Shown one piece after another: positions 60,322-64,000 of a DNA stretch of 64,000 nt (position 1 is the stretch's first letter; every line of letters begins with the position of its first letter). The stretch comes from Streptomyces sp. SS1-1. GTDB taxonomy: Bacteria > Actinomycetota > Actinomycetes > Streptomycetales > Streptomycetaceae. The position numbers and the translations under genes were made by a program. The stretch lies in contig NZ_WBXN01000004.1 in NCBI RefSeq assembly GCF_008973465.1, positions 496,001-560,000 of the forward strand. Direction: 5' to 3'. Under the pieces are notes generated by a model. That model made no database searches. It saw only the letters and a list, made by a program, of their open reading frames with translations, and was not told where the DNA came from.

Positions 60322-60571
60322 GAGGCCTTCTTCCCGACGCGGGCTCCCGCGGGACGCCGCCGGCACGTCGCCCGCGCGGCCCGTCCCGCGACACGGAGCA
60401 CCGCAGTGCCGCTCTTGTCGCAGTTACTATGTTTCGTCGCATTTCTTGCGCTTCTCAGCGCTTCTTTGTGCTTCGTTCCCATTCTGTGCTCCGGCTCGGC
60501 GGGGCTCGCAAGCCGACGCGGACGGCCCTCCCGGCGGGCGGGGCACCGGGGTGCTGCTTAGCGTGGGCGGG

Positions 60572-61872
60572 GTGAGCGCGCAGACCCCCTCCCGCCCGGC
60601 CGTCGCCGCCCACGGCTGGGTGCAGGCCCTCGTCGTGGTCCTCGCGACGGCCGTCGCCATGGGGGTCGTCGCGGCGCTGGGACTGTGGGCGGCCGGGGCG
60701 GCCGACCTGCCGGACGGCGCCTTCCCCGGGTGGTCGCCGCGACCGTGGTCACGGCGGTCGGCGGCACGGTCGAACTCACGGGCAGCGCCGGGGGGCTGGC
60801 CTCGTCCGACGCCGAACTGACGGTGATCCCGCTGTCCGTGACGCTGACCGGGGCGCTGGTGCTGGCGGCCGGGTTCCTGCGGCCGCTGCGGCACCGGGCG
60901 GTCGCGGGCGCCGGGGAACTGGCGGGCTGGGCGGGCCGGATCGCCGGCCTGTGGATCCTGGCCATGCTGGCGCTGTCCTTCGGGGCGCGCCAGACCTTCA
61001 CGCTCTCGCTGAGCGACCTCGGCCAGGACGCGTTGGGCGATCTGGGGGACCTGTTCGGCATCGAACCGAAGGTCGGCTTCACGACGGACGTGGCGCTGAG
61101 CGTCCTCTTCGGCACCCTGTGGCTGCTGGGCGTGCTGGTGCTGGCGCTGCTGGTCGCGCGCGGCGCCCCGTTGCCGGGTCCGCTGCTGCGCTTCCAGGAG
61201 TCGGTGCGGCCGGCGGCGTACGCGATGGTGGTCCTGCTGCTGGCGTACGTGGTGCTGGGCGTCGTGATCGGCCTGGTGGTGGCGGCGACGCGCGGCCATG
61301 TCGCGGAGACCTTCGCGGTCCTGCTGCTCGGGCTGCCCAACCTGGTGTGGCTCGCCCTGACGATCGGCCTCGGCGCGACCTGGAACGGCAGGGTGGAGGG
61401 GCCGTTCGGGCTGCCCATGCCGCACGTCCTCGACGAGGTGCTGCGCGGCCGGGACGTGTCGGAGGTCAACCTGGGCACGCTGGCCGAGCAGGACGGCCGG
61501 GTGTGGTGGCTGCTCGTTGTCGACGCGGTGCTGCTGCTGGCCGCCGCGGTCGTGATGGCCCGGCGTTCACCCGCCCGGGTGCGGCCGTGGCAGCACGCGG
61601 TCCACATGGCGGTCGCGCTGGCCTTGACGGTGCTGATGATCTGCCTGGTCGGCCGCATCTCCGCCCGCTACGGCCTGTCCATCCTCGGCATCGGCGACCT
61701 GGGCGGCGGCCTGTCCGGCACCCTCTTCCTGAAACCCGAGATCTGGAGCGCCCTGGGCCTGGCCCTGCTGTGGGGCCTGGTCACGGGCTTCCTGGGCGGC
61801 CTGCTGGCCCGACGGCTGCGGCATCGGGGCGAGGTCCCGGCGGGGGCGGAGGCCGAGGGGCGCGCGCGCTGA
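60572..61872 (+). CDS. Streptophobe-type polytopic membrane protein (one frameshift)
   Basis: About 433 residues with many hydrophobic helices. Start GTG 60572; TAGCGT ends seven bases before it, so it may be leaderless. The first frame (SAQTPSRPAVAAHGWVQALVVVLATAVAMGVVAALGLWAAG) stops making sense near 60728. Adding one C in the CCCCGGG run joins it to VVAATVVTAVGGTVELTGSAGG and the rest. The LPDGAFPR-VVAA join and the PLSVTLTGALVLAAGFLRPLRHRAV block match the streptophobe family, whose function is unknown. It is convergent with the kinase gene. Confidence 0.8.
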
Positions 61873-61996
61873 GGGCGGCTGGTCAGGGGCGGAGGACCGG
61901 GAGGGCCGGGATCGAGGCGTCACGGGCGGGCTGCTCGCCCGGCGCCCACCGCAGCGCGGTGACGTCCCGGCGGGGGGCGGCGCCCGAGGGGGGATG

Positions 61997-63042
61997 TCAG
62001 CGGCGGTACACCGGGAGTGCCCACGGGGGCGGTTCCGGTGGGGGGGCCATGGGTCTGCCGGCGCCGGTGGCGTCCCGGGGGCGGGGGACGGGGTCGCGGG
62101 GGCGGGCTCGGCCAGGTGGGTGACGGCGTGGTCGATCTGGGTCGGGGGGTGGGCCCCGCGGGTGCCGCCGGCGACGGCCGCGCGGAGTTCGGCGACGAAG
62201 GCGAGGCAGGAGTCCTGGCGGTCGTCGGGGCTCTTGGCCAGCGCCGAGGCGAACACGGCGTCCACGGCCGGGTCCAGGTCCGGGCGGGCCTCGGTCAGCG
62301 GGGGCGGCTCGTCGTACTGGTGGGCCCACAGCAGGGCCATGTCGTCGTCGCGTTGGAACGGCGGCCGCATGGCCAGGCACTCGTAGACCACGCCGGCGAA
62401 CCCGTAGACGTCGCAGCGCGCGTCGACCGGCTTGCCGGAGATCTGCTCGGGGGCGACGTAGTCGAGGGTGCCGACGAACTGGCCCACGGTCGTGAAGCCG
62501 GTGAGGGACAGCGACTTCTTCGTCAGCCCGAAGTCGGTGAGGTAGGCGTGCTCGGGGTGGTCGCTGTCGGTGCCGCGCGCGACGAGGATGTTGCCGGGTT
62601 TGACGTCCCGGTGGACGAGGCCGTTCTCGTGGGCGGCGTCGAGCGCGGAGGCGACCTGCGCGGCGATCCGCAGGGCCGTCGGGGGCGGCAACGGGCCCTG
62701 CTGGTCCAGCAGGTGGCGCAGATCGCTGCCGGCGACGTACCGCATGGCGATGTACAGCACGCCGTCGGTCTCGCCCGCCTCGAACACCGGCACGATGTGC
62801 GGGTGGTCGATCGCGGCGGCCGCGCGGGACTCGTGGGTGAAGCGGCGGCGGAAGGTGTCGTTGCGGGCGAGTTCCGGGGCGAGCAGCTTCAGCGCGACGG
62901 TGCGCTCCAGGCGCAGGTCCCGGGCCCGGTAGACCACGGCCATACCGCCCCGCCCGATCTCGCGTTCGATGCGGTAGCCCGCGACCTGCCGGCCGATCAG
63001 CTCGGAGGGGCGCCCGGAGAACAGGCTGGTCTCACGGGCCAT
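61997..63042 (-). CDS. Hanks-type Ser/Thr protein kinase (C-terminal frameshift)
   Basis: About 348 residues, start ATG 63042. The kinase domain (22-285) is complete: P-loop GRGGMAVVY, K52 (VALKLL), catalytic HRDVKPGN, DFGLTK, and APEQISGKP in the activation segment. A Pro-rich tail follows. The tail frame runs on past the expected end; a seven-G run (C on this strand) at 62040-62046 needs one more base, giving PPPEPPPWALPVYRR and a stop at 61997. There is no transmembrane segment, so it is a soluble kinase. Confidence 0.9.
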
Positions 63043-63577
63043 CGGGGGTCACGACCTGCGTCGGGGCGTGCCCGGGCTCGGCCCGCGCGTGGGGGGCGTC
63101 GTCCGTCGCGTAGGTGCTCATGCGGGCCCCGTCCGCGTACACCCACCGCTCGTGCTCGGTGTCGTACAGCCATACGGACTCGCCGTCGACGACGATCCCG
63201 ACCCGGACGCCGTGGGTGCGGGAGTGGAACGCCTCGCCGTCCAGGCCGCCGGCGGCGAGTTCCTCGACGGCGGACCGGTATCCGCCCAGGGCCCGTTCGA
63301 CGCGGGCGAGGAGCGGGCGCGGGTCGGCGGTGCGGGCGAGCGGGCCAGCGCCGGCGGTGGGCGGGTCCTGCGGGACGGCGACGAGACCGCGGGCGTCGAC
63401 CCAGGCGGACCAGCCGTTGGCGCACAGGACGTGCCCCCAGTCGCCCCGGCGTTCGGTGAGCTGGACGGGCAGCAGCGCGTCGAGGGCCACGGTGGGCCGG
63501 TCGGGGTCGGGGGTCTCCCAGGCGGGCATGCCGTGCTGGGGGACGACGTGGGTGGGCCGGAATCCAGGGGTCGCCAT
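63032..63577 (-). CDS. Conserved protein of the kinase operon, SH3-like N-terminus
   Basis: 181 residues, ATG 63577. The N-terminal third (VVPQHGMPAWETPDPDRPTVALDALLPVQLTERRGDWGHVLCANGWSAWVDARGLV) resembles a bacterial SH3-type barrel. The C-terminal part (AVEELAAGGLDGEAFHSRTHGVRVGIVVDGESVWLYDTEHERWVYADG) is a second small beta domain. It overlaps the kinase start by 11 bases and follows the ABC permease by seven, so all three are one operon. Its function is unknown; it may be a kinase partner or substrate. Confidence 0.8.
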   Translation of the reverse strand: MATPGFRPTHVVPQHGMPAWETPDPDRPTVALDALLPVQLTERRGDWGHVLCANGWSAWVDARGLVAVPQDPPTAGAGPLARTADPRPLLARVERALGGYRSAVEELAAGGLDGEAFHSRTHGVRVGIVVDGESVWLYDTEHERWVYADGARMSTYATDDAPHARAEPGHAPTQVVTPDGP

Positions 63578-63584
63578 CGGGTGC

Positions 63585-64000
63585 CTACTTCCGCATCACG
63601 ACGGGTTCACGCCGGCGCAGCAGCCGGGAGACGAGGAAGCCGAAGATCAGCGAGAGCACCACGAGCATGCCGATGTTGAACAGCCAGATCCCCGCCGAGT
63701 GCTTGAACAGCGGGTCACCGGTGAGGTCGCCGGGCACGATCCTGGACAGTCCGACGGTGCCGGCCATGGCGCCGAGCGCCCAGCGCGAGGGCACCAGCCA
63801 GGACAGCTGCTCCAGGCCGGGGACGCCGTGCAGCTTCAGCAGGGCCCCGCAGAAGACGACCTGCACGATCGCGAGCAGCACCAGCAGCGGCATCGTCACC
63901 TCCTCCTTGCGCACCAGGGCGGAGACGACGAGGCCGAGCATCATCGCGGTGAACGCGAGCAGGGCGACGGCGATGATGATCTCCACGAGGGGCGGCAGCA
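63585..64000 (-). CDS. ABC-2 type transporter permease, C-terminal part (5' end outside window)
   Basis: The frame stays open to the right edge. About 138 codons are visible, with ABC-2 membrane helices (IAVALLAFTAMMLGLVVSALVRKEEVTMPLLVLLAIVQVVFCGALL; SWLVPSRWALGAMAGTVGLSRIV; a last helix before RRREPVVMRK). The pattern matches the C-terminus of Streptomyces FHA-ABC-permease fusion proteins, which are often encoded next to Ser/Thr kinases. The fusion itself cannot be confirmed here. Confidence 0.78.
   Translation of the reverse strand, partial: LPPLVEIIIAVALLAFTAMMLGLVVSALVRKEEVTMPLLVLLAIVQVVFCGALLKLHGVPGLEQLSWLVPSRWALGAMAGTVGLSRIVPGDLTGDPLFKHSAGIWLFNIGMLVVLSLIFGFLVSRLLRRREPVVMRK

Noticed and set aside
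61567..61996. Extension of the Ser/Thr kinase into the convergent streptophobe gene
   Set aside because: The extra sequence is Gln/Ala/Asp-rich shadow coding. Restoring one base in the seven-base run at 62040-62046 gives a natural stop at 61997.

Overview
The window is a stretch of Streptomyces chromosome. The DNA is very GC-rich with GC-biased third codon positions, and GTG/TTG starts are common. Several genes appear to start directly at a TANNNT -10 box with no leader. Lineage-typical families are present: DUF5709, DUF6777, a streptophobe-type membrane protein, an LAXTG wall protein, a GH46 chitosanase, a streptogrisin-type protease and a clpP3-clpP4-popR locus. I see no tRNA, rRNA, CRISPR array, insertion sequence or phage gene.

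Layout. 0-5.6 kb: the 3' part of a GH2 glycosidase carrying inserted discoidin repeats, an aldo/keto reductase and a secreted protease. 5.6-12.7 kb: self-regulated TetR with a DUF6069 protein, a LysR regulator facing an NTF2-like gene, a monooxygenase-like protein, DUF817, a GNAT protein and an ABC exporter. 12.7-21.6 kb: an LAXTG wall protein, a TPR protein and two adjacent SpoIIE-type phosphatases. 21.6-29.2 kb: chitosanase, an FprA-type reductase, DUF1152, a secreted lamin-tail protein, and a two-gene graspetide (ATP-grasp RiPP) locus. 29.3-42.2 kb: regulators, an ABC/glycosyltransferase operon, oxidoreductases and a GH64 beta-1,3-glucanase with LacI-type operators. 42.2-48.1 kb: sulfite oxidase-like protein, soluble transhydrogenase and an amino-acid permease. 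48.1-56.6 kb: envelope glycosyltransferases, a broken flippase-like gene, an RpiR/MurR regulator, a possible small RNA and a broken ATP-grasp gene. 56.7-58.5 kb: ClpP3, ClpP4 and their regulator PopR, with tandem PopR boxes. 58.6-64 kb: an RsbW-like ATPase and a signalling cluster of DUF6777 protein, streptophobe protein, Ser/Thr kinase and ABC permease.

How the parts connect. Secreted polymer-degrading enzymes (GH2, GH46, GH64, protease) each sit next to a palindromic operator, which suggests substrate-induced expression. A 12-bp palindrome of the CebR/LacI type lies before both the protease and the glucanase. A 23-bp dyad recurs before two aldo/keto reductase loci 33 kb apart, which suggests one regulator acts on both.

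Caution. From about 48.3 kb onward, at least nine reading frames must be joined by single-base shifts, nearly all of them one missing base, while the first 48 kb shows none that I can detect. Sequencing error is the likeliest cause. Genes marked as frameshifted there may be intact in the organism.
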